Assembly: GCF_000443165.1 (NCBI RefSeq)
Contig: NZ_ATJV01000043.1
Coordinates: forward strand, 1 to 64,000
Reading direction: 5' to 3'
DNA: 64,000 nucleotides
DNA from: Thauera terpenica 58Eu
GTDB lineage: Bacteria > Pseudomonadota > Gammaproteobacteria > Burkholderiales > Rhodocyclaceae
The position numbers and the translations under genes were made by a program. Shown here one piece after another: positions 15,431 through 24,092 of the stretch; positions within the stretch are counted from its first letter, which is position 1; every line of letters begins with the position of its first letter. The notes below the pieces were generated by a model, which saw nothing but the letters and a program-made list of their open reading frames with translations, ran no database searches and was not told the DNA's origin.

Positions 15431-16621
15431 ATGAGCGCTAGCGATGACGAAGATGTTCTGCGCCAGGGCTGGGCAGACTTTTGCGACGAGTTGAAGAGAG
15501 CCGGAGAGATCCCGTTCCGGGCCACGGTGCCACCCCATGTCAATGATCGCACTGCCGGTTTCGAGGTCCTGGCCCGCAACATATCGCTGGCCTTGAACTT
15601 CCAACACGACTACGCGGATCCGCTCCATCCGGAGTTGATGCACTATTTCGACCCCGTGCGCAAGCAGGGCGGCGACAACACCGACGCGGTCTATGTTGGC
15701 GCCACCATCAATGGCACCGACACCTACCGCATCAGCGGCGACCGCGGCAGCGCCCGCTATTTCGCCGTCACCTCGGTCGAGCAGGGCCAGACCCCCTGGG
15801 GTGGCAAGGTAGCTCAGACCCTCTTCGCCGATGACCTTCAGGTGGACGCTGATGGCAGCTTCGAACTCATCTGCAGTCCCGAGCCCCAGCCCGGCAACTG
15901 GCTGCGCACCACCCCGGAAACCTTTCGCGTCACCTTCCGTCAGTTCTTCGCCGACTGGGAGAACGAGCGCCCCATGAAGGCGCGCATCGATCGATTGACC
16001 GGCGACATGAGCCCACCGCCACCCCCGACACCGCAACGTCTCGCACGGCAACTGCTGGCCTCGGCCAAATGGGTCAACGAGTCCATCGAGTTCTGGGTCT
16101 ACATGATCAACATGTGGAAAGCCCAACCCAACACCTTCCGCTCCTACAAGCAACTGGCAGATCAGGCCATCGACGCCACGCCGGGCGGCGAGCCCATGAT
16201 TGCCTACTGGGCCCTGCCGCCGGACGAGGCCCTGATCATCCGCGTGCGACCTCCCCGCTGCCAATACTGGGCGGTGGAGTTCGGCAACTACTGGTGGACC
16301 ACCATGGACTACCGCTACCGGCTGTCCAACACCAACTGCCATTACGCCCAACTGGAAGGCGACGGCGAACTGATCGTCGTCATCGCCCACGAAGATCCGG
16401 GCTTGCCCAACTGGCTGGATCCCTCCGGTTATGCGGAAGGCTATGTCTGCTACCGCTGGATGCTGTCTGACGCTTACCCGGCCCCTGTGGCCACCCAGAT
16501 CAAGTCGGCGCAGTTGTCCGAACATCTGCCGGCCGACGTGAAGCGCATCAGCCCGAATGGACGCCGCGAACAATTGGCAGCCCGGCGCCGGGGCGTGATC
16601 AACCGCTTCGGCAATATCTGA
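15431..16621 (+). CDS. DUF1214 domain-containing protein
   Basis: The 396-residue soluble protein has no signal peptide. The C-terminal half contains the DUF1214-type pattern: YWALPPDEALIIRVRPPRC, then EFGNYWWTTMDYRYRLSN, then a DPGLPNWLDPSG motif. The family has no established reaction. A strong ribosome site (AGGAGG) sits ahead of the ATG at 15431, 19 bases after the oxidoreductase stop. In this context it may bind or process the same substrate as its neighbours. That is inferred only from linkage. Confidence 0.8.
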   Translation: MSASDDEDVLRQGWADFCDELKRAGEIPFRATVPPHVNDRTAGFEVLARNISLALNFQHDYADPLHPELMHYFDPVRKQGGDNTDAVYVGATINGTDTYRISGDRGSARYFAVTSVEQGQTPWGGKVAQTLFADDLQVDADGSFELICSPEPQPGNWLRTTPETFRVTFRQFFADWENERPMKARIDRLTGDMSPPPPPTPQRLARQLLASAKWVNESIEFWVYMINMWKAQPNTFRSYKQLADQAIDATPGGEPMIAYWALPPDEALIIRVRPPRCQYWAVEFGNYWWTTMDYRYRLSNTNCHYAQLEGDGELIVVIAHEDPGLPNWLDPSGYAEGYVCYRWMLSDAYPAPVATQIKSAQLSEHLPADVKRISPNGRREQLAARRRGVINRFGNI

Positions 16622-16651
16622 ACGACATCCCCTTTTCCAGGAGAGGCCCAG

Positions 16652-17911
16652 ATGAGCGCAGGCACGCCGACAGGCTGGACACCCCCAGCACGCCCCGACT
16701 GGCTGGCAAAGCTCAACCAGGAAGGAAGGGGCATGGACATTGCCAGCCTGGTTCCCCTGCGCGCCCAGGAACTGCTGGACACGGCGATGGCCAACACGGG
16801 CCTCTCCGACTTCGGCAAAGACGAATGGCGCGAGCCCTTTGAAATTCTGGTCAAGGCGATAAACGAGGAGGCGGAGCTCAACCTTTTCGGCCGCCTGATG
16901 ACGCGTAGCGATCTGCTGATCTGGCTTCAGGAGCGGCTGGAGATCGAGGAAACCTACCGTCGCCATCCGGAGATCGAGGACGAGATCGTGGATGCGCCGG
17001 TATTCATTGTCGGCCAGGCCCGCTCCGGCACTTCCATTCTGTTCGAGTTGCTTTCACAGGACGGGCAGTTTGGCGTCCCGACCAACTGGGAAATCATGTT
17101 TCCCTGTCCGCCACCGGAGGCCGCTACCTACCGCAGCGACCCGCGCATCGCGAAGGCCCAGCACCTGCTGACCCAATGGCATCGGGTGGCCCCCAGCTTT
17201 CTCGCCATGCACGAGCTGGGGGCAAGCATACCCAACGAGTGCAAGGTGGCCATGAATTGCACCTTCGTCACCGACAACCTGACCGGCATCTTCCAGATTC
17301 CCAGCTATTACCAGTGGCTGACGCAGGCGGATCTCTCCGTCCCCTATGCCTACTACAAGCGCATGCTGAAGCTGTTGCAATGGAAGAACCCTCGTTCTCA
17401 TTGGCTCTTGAAATCGCCCTCCCATACCGAGAGCCTGCCTGTGCTGTTCAAGGTGTTTCCTGATGCCCAGGTGGTCTACACGCACCGGGATCCGATCAAG
17501 GCCAGGGCTTCGGTCACCAATCTGCTCGGCACCCTCTACTGGATGCGCAGCGACAAGCCATTCGATGCCGCCGCCTTCGAGCGCCTGCTGACGCCGGAGG
17601 CCTATGCTCACAGCCTCAACCGGGTCATTGAGCAGATCGAGGACGGCAGCATCCCCCGATCCCGCATCCATGATCTCCTGTTCGCCGATCTGATGGCCCA
17701 GCCCCAGGAAACGCTCGCCCGACTGTATCAGCAGATGGGCCTGCCGTTCTCCGAGCAGGCCCGCAGCAACGTGCTCAGCTACCTGGCCGAAAAGCCCCAA
17801 GGCAGATTCGGCCAGCATCAGTACAGCGTCGGCGAACGCGACCAGATCGCCAGGGAACGGGAGATTTTTGCCCGCTATCAGCACTTCCACCACGTACCGG
17901 ACGAGCTCTGA
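16652..17911 (+). CDS. PAPS-dependent sulfotransferase family protein
   Basis: The 419-residue protein has the sulfotransferase P-loop-like PAPS-binding motif GQARSGTS at residues 121-128, preceded by APVFIV, and a second 3'-phosphate-binding element in YTHRDPIKARAS. WLLKSPSHTE is the typical segment carrying a conserved lysine and histidine. Members transfer sulfate from PAPS to hydroxyl groups of small molecules or glycans. No PAPS-synthesis genes lie nearby. It is third in the run that begins with the luciferase-like oxidoreductase, so a hydroxylated metabolite of that pathway is a reasonable acceptor guess. Confidence 0.82.
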   Translation: MSAGTPTGWTPPARPDWLAKLNQEGRGMDIASLVPLRAQELLDTAMANTGLSDFGKDEWREPFEILVKAINEEAELNLFGRLMTRSDLLIWLQERLEIEETYRRHPEIEDEIVDAPVFIVGQARSGTSILFELLSQDGQFGVPTNWEIMFPCPPPEAATYRSDPRIAKAQHLLTQWHRVAPSFLAMHELGASIPNECKVAMNCTFVTDNLTGIFQIPSYYQWLTQADLSVPYAYYKRMLKLLQWKNPRSHWLLKSPSHTESLPVLFKVFPDAQVVYTHRDPIKARASVTNLLGTLYWMRSDKPFDAAAFERLLTPEAYAHSLNRVIEQIEDGSIPRSRIHDLLFADLMAQPQETLARLYQQMGLPFSEQARSNVLSYLAEKPQGRFGQHQYSVGERDQIAREREIFARYQHFHHVPDEL

Positions 17912-18017
17912 TGGCCTGCGATGCGAGCGAGCTTGCCTCCATCAGCGGTGCACTGTTGCCGGTAAACGGCGCGATTCATGGTCCCACCAACGACTGACAT
18001 CGACGAGGAGAACCGGC

Positions 18018-18851
18018 ATGGATCTGGACCTGAAAGGCAAGACCATCATCATCACAGGTGGCAGCGGCGGTATCGGCCAGGGCTTGGTGATGGAATTCGC
18101 CCGCGAAGGCTGCAATGTGCTCAGTGCTTCAAGGGATGCGGCCACCGGCCAAAAGCTCGCTCAGGAGGCCAAGCAGCAGGGCCTGCCCGGCCAGGTGCTG
18201 GCAGTGGCCACCGATGTCACCCAACGGGCCAGTGTGGAGGCGATGATTGAAATCGCCCACCAGCAGTTCGGCCCCATCGACGGACTGGTGAACAATGCCG
18301 GCGGCGTTGCCCACCCGGCTGCCTTTGCGGAACTGGACGAGGCGGCTCGACGCTGGGAGATTGCGCTCAACATTGATGGCGTCGTGAATTGCTGCCAGGC
18401 GGTCGCCAGGGACATGTTGGCTCTGGGCCGAGGGAGCATCGTCAACATCTCCTCCAACTCCTCCCTGCTGGGCGAGGCCGCCGCGGGCGTCGCCCACTAT
18501 GGCGCCACCAAGGGTTTCGTGAATAGCCTGTCCAAGGCGCTGGCCTGGGAATGGGCCAAGCAAGGGGTGCGCGTGAACAACATCTGTCCGGGCTGGATCG
18601 TGCCCCACAAGGCGGAGAACGTAGGCGGCGGCAGCTTCTGGAACCGCTTCGGTTTTGAGCAACTCGGCAAGCCGGAGGACATGGAACGAGCGCGCCTGGA
18701 GGGCAGTCTGTTCAACATGAGCGGGCTGCCCACCCCTCGCCTGGGGCGCCCCGAGGATATCGCCAATCTGGCGCTGTTCCTCATTTCGGAGCGCTCCAGC
18801 TACATCACGGGACAGCTCATCAGCGTCAGCGGCGGCGCCTATATGCCCTGA
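18018..18851 (+). CDS. Short-chain dehydrogenase/reductase
   Basis: The 277-residue protein is a classical SDR. The nucleotide-binding motif TGGSGGIG is at 13-20, NNAG at 92-95, the catalytic serine lies near 146, and Y161-x3-K165 is in YGATKGF. The C-terminal segment GQLISVSGGAYMP is the usual SDR ending. An ATG at 18018 with GAGGAG upstream gives the canonical start. It is the last gene of the run, followed by a hairpin convergent with gloA. It should oxidise an alcohol or reduce a ketone with NAD(P); the substrate is not predictable from sequence. Confidence 0.88.
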   Translation: MDLDLKGKTIIITGGSGGIGQGLVMEFAREGCNVLSASRDAATGQKLAQEAKQQGLPGQVLAVATDVTQRASVEAMIEIAHQQFGPIDGLVNNAGGVAHPAAFAELDEAARRWEIALNIDGVVNCCQAVARDMLALGRGSIVNISSNSSLLGEAAAGVAHYGATKGFVNSLSKALAWEWAKQGVRVNNICPGWIVPHKAENVGGGSFWNRFGFEQLGKPEDMERARLEGSLFNMSGLPTPRLGRPEDIANLALFLISERSSYITGQLISVSGGAYMP

Positions 18852-18871
18852 GCGGCTGTTCATGAAACCTG

Positions 18872-18895
18872 AAACCCATGTCGAGCACGGGTTTT
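18872..18895. terminator. Hairpin between convergent SDR and gloA genes
   Basis: AAACCCATG (18872-18880) pairs with CACGGGTTT (18886-18894) around a 5-base loop with one mismatch. A short T run follows on the plus strand and the A-rich left arm would give U residues on the minus strand. The position between convergent genes supports a bidirectional terminator. Confidence 0.5.
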
Positions 18896-18939
18896 ACGTG
18901 ACTCACAATCGCGACGTCATCATCCCGTGCGCTACGCTG

Positions 18940-19335
<396 letters not shown>

Positions 19336-19380
19336 GTTCAGTTTTCCTTTAAAGTCGATTCGTCGCACGCGACGAAGGTC

Positions 19381-20163
19381 TCAGTCTTCAGCATTGATCA
19401 AGCCGGCGTCGTTCGCCTCCATGGTTCCGAACACCGGCAACTGCAGCGCCGCCGCGCGCAGCCGCGCCCGTGCTTCGCGCCAGTCCGGATAGACCGACTC
19501 CACCACGGCCCAGAAACGAGGCGAATGGTTCATCTCGCGCAGATGGGCGAGCTCATGCGCGACGACATAGTCTATGAGCGCCGGGGGCAAATGCACCAGC
19601 CGCCAGTGCAGACGGACTCCGGAGCGGCTGCTGCAACTACCCCAACGCGTGCGTGCGCTCGTCAGCCGTAGCTCGGGCATGGGCAGACCAAGGCGCTGGC
19701 AGTAGATCTCCACGCGCTCCCGGTACCACGCCAGCGCCCGCGCGCGCAGGGCGCGTTGCAAGGCCTGTGCAACATCGCCCTGAGCGGGAAGATGCAACTC
19801 TTCACCACCATCGTCATCGAGCCGCCACTGGCTGCGGCGCCCGCTGCCGAGCCGCAGTCGCAGCGGGCGTCCGAACAAAGGCAACTCAGCCCCGTCCACC
19901 AGCGTCAGCGGCGGCGCCGCCATGCGCTGCCGCGAGCGCTGCAGCCGCTCCAGCAGCCAGGCGCCATGTCCGCGCACGAAGTGCTCGACTTCAGCCAGAG
20001 GAGTGCGCATGGGCACCGATACCCGCGCGCCGCGATGATCGACCTGCAAGGCAAAGGATCGGCGCTGCGAGCGCCGCAGCGTCAGCCTCACCTGCAGACC
20101 TTCGATATCGAGCTCATGCGCCTCTTCGCTCGCCGCCGCCGCGCGCCCAGCACGCGCGCGCAT
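19381..20163 (-). CDS. YgjP-like M48-type metallopeptidase (DUF45)
   Basis: The 260-residue cytosolic protein has the zinc motif HELAH at 203-207 and a following histidine (REMNHSPRFW). RWGSCSS just before it is the hallmark of the YgjP/WLM-type zincin family. The E. coli homologue has been reported with nucleotide pyrophosphatase activity, so a peptidase role is not certain. The ATG at 20163 overlaps the stop of the upstream CinA-like gene (TGATG), making translational coupling likely; an in-frame ATG at 20181 is the alternative. It is the fourth gene of the leftward ffh transcript. Confidence 0.83.
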   Translation of the reverse strand: MRARAGRAAAASEEAHELDIEGLQVRLTLRRSQRRSFALQVDHRGARVSVPMRTPLAEVEHFVRGHGAWLLERLQRSRQRMAAPPLTLVDGAELPLFGRPLRLRLGSGRRSQWRLDDDGGEELHLPAQGDVAQALQRALRARALAWYRERVEIYCQRLGLPMPELRLTSARTRWGSCSSRSGVRLHWRLVHLPPALIDYVVAHELAHLREMNHSPRFWAVVESVYPDWREARARLRAAALQLPVFGTMEANDAGLINAED

Positions 20164-20912
20164 CAGACCTTGTCCTGCCACTCCAGCCCACGTGTGTCGA
20201 TATCAGCCTTGATCAGCGCCATCGCCGCAGCCACGGATGCGGCTGTGCCCTTCATGCCGAGTTCGAGCGAGCGCCGCTGGCCTTGCGCCGCCAACGTGGG
20301 GAGACTGAACAAGGTGGCGCCGGGGAAATCCGCAGTGATCTGCTGCATCATCCCGATCAGCTGACCCTCGTAGGTGTCCCAGATGGTGATGGCCTGCTCC
20401 ACATAGTCCTCGGCGTGATGCAGGTGCGCGTAGCGCTGGTCGAGCACCCACTCCACCATGGGCCAGGCCATGACCGGAAATCCCGGCGTGAAATAGTGCT
20501 CGCGGATGGAGAAGCCCGGAATGCGGTTATAGGTGTTGGGGACGATCTCACTGCCCAGCGGATAGACCCCCATCTGCAGACGCTCGGCGGTGATTTCATC
20601 ACCAAAGCGGGCACGGATCTCGGCCTCGGCTTCGGGGTGCAGCGCGAGTTCCACCCCCAGCGCTGCGCCCGCCGCCTCGCGCGTGCGGTCATCGGGGGTG
20701 GCCCCGATCCCACCAAAGCAGAAGACCACATCGCCGCTGGCGAAGGTCTGACGCAAGGTGGCGGTGAGTTGCGCCAGATCGTCGCTGCAATAGCGCGCCC
20801 ACGACAACTTGAGCCCACGTGCGCCAAGCAGCTCGATGAGCTTGGCGAGATGTTTGTCGCTGCGACGACCGGACAGAATCTCGTCGCCGATGATCAATGC
20901 CGCAAATTTCAT
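20163..20912 (-). CDS. CinA-N/MoaB-type molybdopterin-binding domain protein
   Basis: The 249-residue protein consists of one MoCF_biosynth-type domain. It begins AALIIGDEILSGRRSD and contains FCFGGIGATPDDRTRE, the glycine-rich nucleotide/molybdopterin-binding signature shared by CinA, MogA and MoeA. It lacks the C-terminal deamidase domain of full CinA. Stand-alone homologues are annotated as competence/damage-inducible proteins, without a firm reaction in proteobacteria; ADP-ribose or FAD pyrophosphatase activity is a possible role. It overlaps the EI24 gene by ATGA. Confidence 0.82.
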   Translation of the reverse strand: MKFAALIIGDEILSGRRSDKHLAKLIELLGARGLKLSWARYCSDDLAQLTATLRQTFASGDVVFCFGGIGATPDDRTREAAGAALGVELALHPEAEAEIRARFGDEITAERLQMGVYPLGSEIVPNTYNRIPGFSIREHYFTPGFPVMAWPMVEWVLDQRYAHLHHAEDYVEQAITIWDTYEGQLIGMMQQITADFPGATLFSLPTLAAQGQRRSLELGMKGTAASVAAAMALIKADIDTRGLEWQDKV

Positions 20913-21685
20913 GAGCCTGCCCGCGCAAGGTTTGGTGCTTCGGCGTCGAGCAAGGTCACGCCGCGCAAGCGCCGATCCTGCCGCAGACGCTCGAGCAGAT
21001 AATGGACAAAAGCCAGCCCTGCGTAGGCCGGCGCGACCAGGTTGATCACCGGCACATAGGCGAGCAGGGCGGAGCCGCCGCCGAGCAGCAACATCTGCGG
21101 CCGCCAGTCGCGACGCAGGCGATGCAACTCCTCAGCGTCCGCATGCAGCATCAGGGCGTCGTAACCAAAGGCGCGCTGGTTGAGCCAGCCGGTCAACAGC
21201 ACTGCGGCCAGCAGCCCTACCCCTGGAATCAGCCAGAACGGCAGTGAAACAATCAGCGCCAGAAGGAACAGGATGCCCGCCAGAATCGAATTCCAGGCGC
21301 TGCCCAGGCTGGAGCCGCCGCGTCGCTGCTCGACATCGGCGTAGTCGCGCCGGCTGACACGCTCGAGCATGAGCGGCAAGGCAATGGTGGCAACGATCAG
21401 CGCCGCGGTGACGTAGATCAGCGGCACGAAAGCCAGCCCCACGGCAATCTGGACGAGCACCAGCGTCACCGCCGCAGCAGCTTCCGAGGTCGAGATCCAG
21501 CCCCCCACGAAGCTCCACCCGCCCACCCAGGCGTAAATCCAATCAGTGACCGGGGTCCACGCCAGCACCGCCACCAGCGTCCACACCAACATCGACACCA
21601 CGCCCGGCCACAGCAGGTGCCAGAAGATGTCGCGGCGGAAGAGGCTGCGCGTGGCGCGGCCGAAGGCAAGCAATATGTCTTTCAT
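20909..21685 (-). CDS. EI24/CysZ-like integral membrane protein
   Basis: The 258-residue protein has several strong membrane segments (about 22-45, 65-100, 135-165 and 195-235). The N-terminus AFGRATRSLFRRDIFWHLLWPG is typical of the EI24 domain, which includes CysZ sulfate permeases. Betaproteobacterial members of this group next to a CinA-like gene have no known substrate. It follows ffh by 13 bases and overlaps the next gene, so it belongs to the ffh operon. Confidence 0.8.
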   Translation of the reverse strand: MKDILLAFGRATRSLFRRDIFWHLLWPGVVSMLVWTLVAVLAWTPVTDWIYAWVGGWSFVGGWISTSEAAAAVTLVLVQIAVGLAFVPLIYVTAALIVATIALPLMLERVSRRDYADVEQRRGGSSLGSAWNSILAGILFLLALIVSLPFWLIPGVGLLAAVLLTGWLNQRAFGYDALMLHADAEELHRLRRDWRPQMLLLGGGSALLAYVPVINLVAPAYAGLAFVHYLLERLRQDRRLRGVTLLDAEAPNLARAGS

Positions 21686-21698
21686 CCTGCCCCCGCCT

Positions 21699-23069
21699 TC
21701 AGCGCGGCATTCCGGGCAGGCCGCCCGGCATCATGCCTTTCATCGCCCGCATCATCTTGTTCATGCCGCCCTTGGAGAACTGCTTCATGACCTTTTGCGT
21801 CTGTTCGAACTGATTGAGCAAGCGATTGACCTCCTGCACCGTCACCCCGGCCCCTGCCGCAATACGACGCTTGCGGCTGGCCTTGAGGAGTTCGGGTTTG
21901 ACGCGTTCGAGCGGCGTCATCGAATTGATGATGCCCTCGATCCGACCGATGGTCTTTTCCTCGGCACCGCCCTGCAACTGCCCCGCGGCCTGCGCGAACT
22001 GCGCCGGCAGCTTGTCCATCATCGACGACAGGCCGCCCATCTTGCGCATCTGCGCAATCTGCTCCTTGAAGTCGTTGAGATCGAAACCCTTCCCGCTCTT
22101 GAGCTTTTGCGCGAAAACGCGCGCTTTCTCCTCGTCGACGCCACGCCGCGCCTCCTCCACCAGGCCGAGGATGTCGCCCATGCCGAGGATGCGGCTGGCC
22201 ATGCGCTCAGGATGGAAAGGCTCGAAGCCGGTGAGTTTTTCGCCCACGCCGGCAAACTTGAGCGGCTTGCCGGTGACGTGGCGGACCGACAGCGCCGCGC
22301 CGCCACGTGAATCGCCGTCGAGCTTGGTGAGCACGATGCCGGTCAGGGGCAGCGCTTCGTTGAAGGCGCGCGCGGTGTTGACCGCATCCTGGCCCAGCAT
22401 CGCGTCCACCACGAACAAGGTCTCGATCGGCGCGACCGCGGCATGCAAGGCCTTGATCTCGGCCATCATCAGCTCGTCGATGGCGAGACGACCGGCGGTA
22501 TCGACCAGCAGCACGTCAAAGTGGTGCTTGCGCGCGAAGTCCAGCGCCGCGCGGGCGATATCGACCGGCTTCTGCTCGACCGTAGACGGGAAGAACTCCA
22601 CGCCCGCCTGCGCCGCGACCGTCTTCAGCTGCTCGATCGCCGCCGGACGATAGACGTCGGCGGACACCACCAACACCTTCTTCTTCTGCTGTTCGTGCAG
22701 CAGCTTGCCCAGCTTGCCGGTGGTGGTGGTCTTGCCTGCGCCCTGCAGGCCGGCCATGAGAACCACCGCCGGCGGCTGGGTGGCCAGATTCAGCCCCTCA
22801 TGGGCGCTGCCCATCAGGTTGCGCAGTTCGTCATGGACCACGCCAACCAGCGCCTGACCCGGCGTCAGTGAGGCAATGACGTCCTGGCCAACGGCCTTTT
22901 CCTTGACCCGGGCGATGAAGTCCTTCACCACCGGCAGCGCGACGTCGGCTTCGAGCAGGGCCATGCGCACCTCGCGCATCGCCTCCTGGATATTGTCTTC
23001 CGTCAGGCGCGCTTGACCGCGCAGAGTCTTGACGACCTTTGACAGGCGTTGGGTGAGATTGTCGAGCAT
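21699..23069 (-). CDS. ffh: Signal recognition particle protein Ffh
   Basis: The 456-residue GTPase has an N domain, the G domain with P-loop GLQGAGKTTT, DTAGRLAIDELMM and TKLDGDSRGG, and a methionine-rich M domain ending GMMPGGLPGMPR. It binds 4.5S RNA and signal sequences and delivers ribosomes to FtsY for membrane insertion. The length is normal for bacteria. It is divergent from the cytochrome c assembly gene, which starts 43 bases away, and heads a leftward operon of four genes. Confidence 0.97.
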   Translation of the reverse strand: MLDNLTQRLSKVVKTLRGQARLTEDNIQEAMREVRMALLEADVALPVVKDFIARVKEKAVGQDVIASLTPGQALVGVVHDELRNLMGSAHEGLNLATQPPAVVLMAGLQGAGKTTTTGKLGKLLHEQQKKKVLVVSADVYRPAAIEQLKTVAAQAGVEFFPSTVEQKPVDIARAALDFARKHHFDVLLVDTAGRLAIDELMMAEIKALHAAVAPIETLFVVDAMLGQDAVNTARAFNEALPLTGIVLTKLDGDSRGGAALSVRHVTGKPLKFAGVGEKLTGFEPFHPERMASRILGMGDILGLVEEARRGVDEEKARVFAQKLKSGKGFDLNDFKEQIAQMRKMGGLSSMMDKLPAQFAQAAGQLQGGAEEKTIGRIEGIINSMTPLERVKPELLKASRKRRIAAGAGVTVQEVNRLLNQFEQTQKVMKQFSKGGMNKMMRAMKGMMPGGLPGMPR

Positions 23070-23111
23070 GTGCGAGAGAGCCTTCGTCAGCGGGTGACTT
23101 GGAGTAAACTT

Positions 23112-23954
23112 ATGTTCTGTATGAGCACAATTCTACTTCATCTGATTCCAGCCTCGCTCTATGCCGGCCTCGGCGTGGTGTTCTGGCGCAGCTGCATCCT
23201 CGCCCGTGCGCCGCTCGCCAAGGGGCGGCAGTGCATGGCGCCGCGCGAACGTGTTTTTCTCCTCATCGCGCTGGTGGCGCACGGTGTCGCCCTGCACTCT
23301 GCCATCTTCCCCGGCGAGGAAATGCGCTTCGGCTTCGGCGTCGCCATGTCCTTGATGGTATGGCTGGCGATCTGCTTTTACTGGGTCGAGACGCTCTACA
23401 CCCGGCTCGATGGCCTGCATGCCGTGGTGATGCCAGCCGGTGTGCTGGCAAGCACCATTCCCATGCTCTTTCCCGGCGAACACGTCCTCGCGAACGCGGC
23501 ATCGCCGGCGTTTCGCGCGCACTTCGTCATCGCCATGCTGGCCTACAGCCTGTTTACGCTGGCGGCCCTGCACGCGCTATTGATGTCGGTCGCCGGGCGT
23601 CAGTTGCACAACGCCCGCTTCAGCCGCCTGCTCACCAACTTGCCGCCACTGATGACGATGGAGGCGCTGCTCTTTCGCCTCATCGCCATCGCCTTCTCCT
23701 TGCTGACCCTGACGCTCGCCACTGGCGTGATGTTCTCCGAGTCACTGTTCGGCCAGGCGTTCCGGGTCGACCACAAGACCATATTCGCGGCCATCTCGTG
23801 GCTGCTGTTTGGCGCCCTGCTGCTCGGCCGCAACCTGTGGGGCTGGCGCGGTCGAATTGCGCTGCGCTGGACGCTGGCCGGCTTCGTCGCGCTCATGCTT
23901 GCTTACGTTGGCAGTCGCTTCGTCATCGAGGTCGTGCTGCAGCGCATTGGCTGA
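23112..23954 (+). CDS. CcsA/HemX-type cytochrome c assembly protein
   Basis: The 280-residue integral membrane protein has about eight predicted membrane helices and the CcmC/CcsA-family fold. HFVIAMLAYSLFTLAALHALLM and the late ESLFGQAFRVDHKTIFAAISWLLFG stretch carry the conserved histidines of heme-handling proteins. Homologues (YpjD) commonly lie next to ffh in proteobacteria. GGAG seven bases before the ATG at 23112 supports this start; a second ATG at 23121 is possible. Its precise role in heme delivery is inferred. Confidence 0.83.
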   Translation: MFCMSTILLHLIPASLYAGLGVVFWRSCILARAPLAKGRQCMAPRERVFLLIALVAHGVALHSAIFPGEEMRFGFGVAMSLMVWLAICFYWVETLYTRLDGLHAVVMPAGVLASTIPMLFPGEHVLANAASPAFRAHFVIAMLAYSLFTLAALHALLMSVAGRQLHNARFSRLLTNLPPLMTMEALLFRLIAIAFSLLTLTLATGVMFSESLFGQAFRVDHKTIFAAISWLLFGALLLGRNLWGWRGRIALRWTLAGFVALMLAYVGSRFVIEVVLQRIG

Positions 23955-24092
23955 GCGCCAAGCGACCATGGCCAAGGATGCAGGTCCGCACGATGTCACC
24001 CAGGCCAGCTCGCTAGCCTGCAGCGGTGAAGATACCGCGCACCCAGACTCATCCCTTATGATCTTCAGATGCGAGAACTCCGAAGGGAAGGC

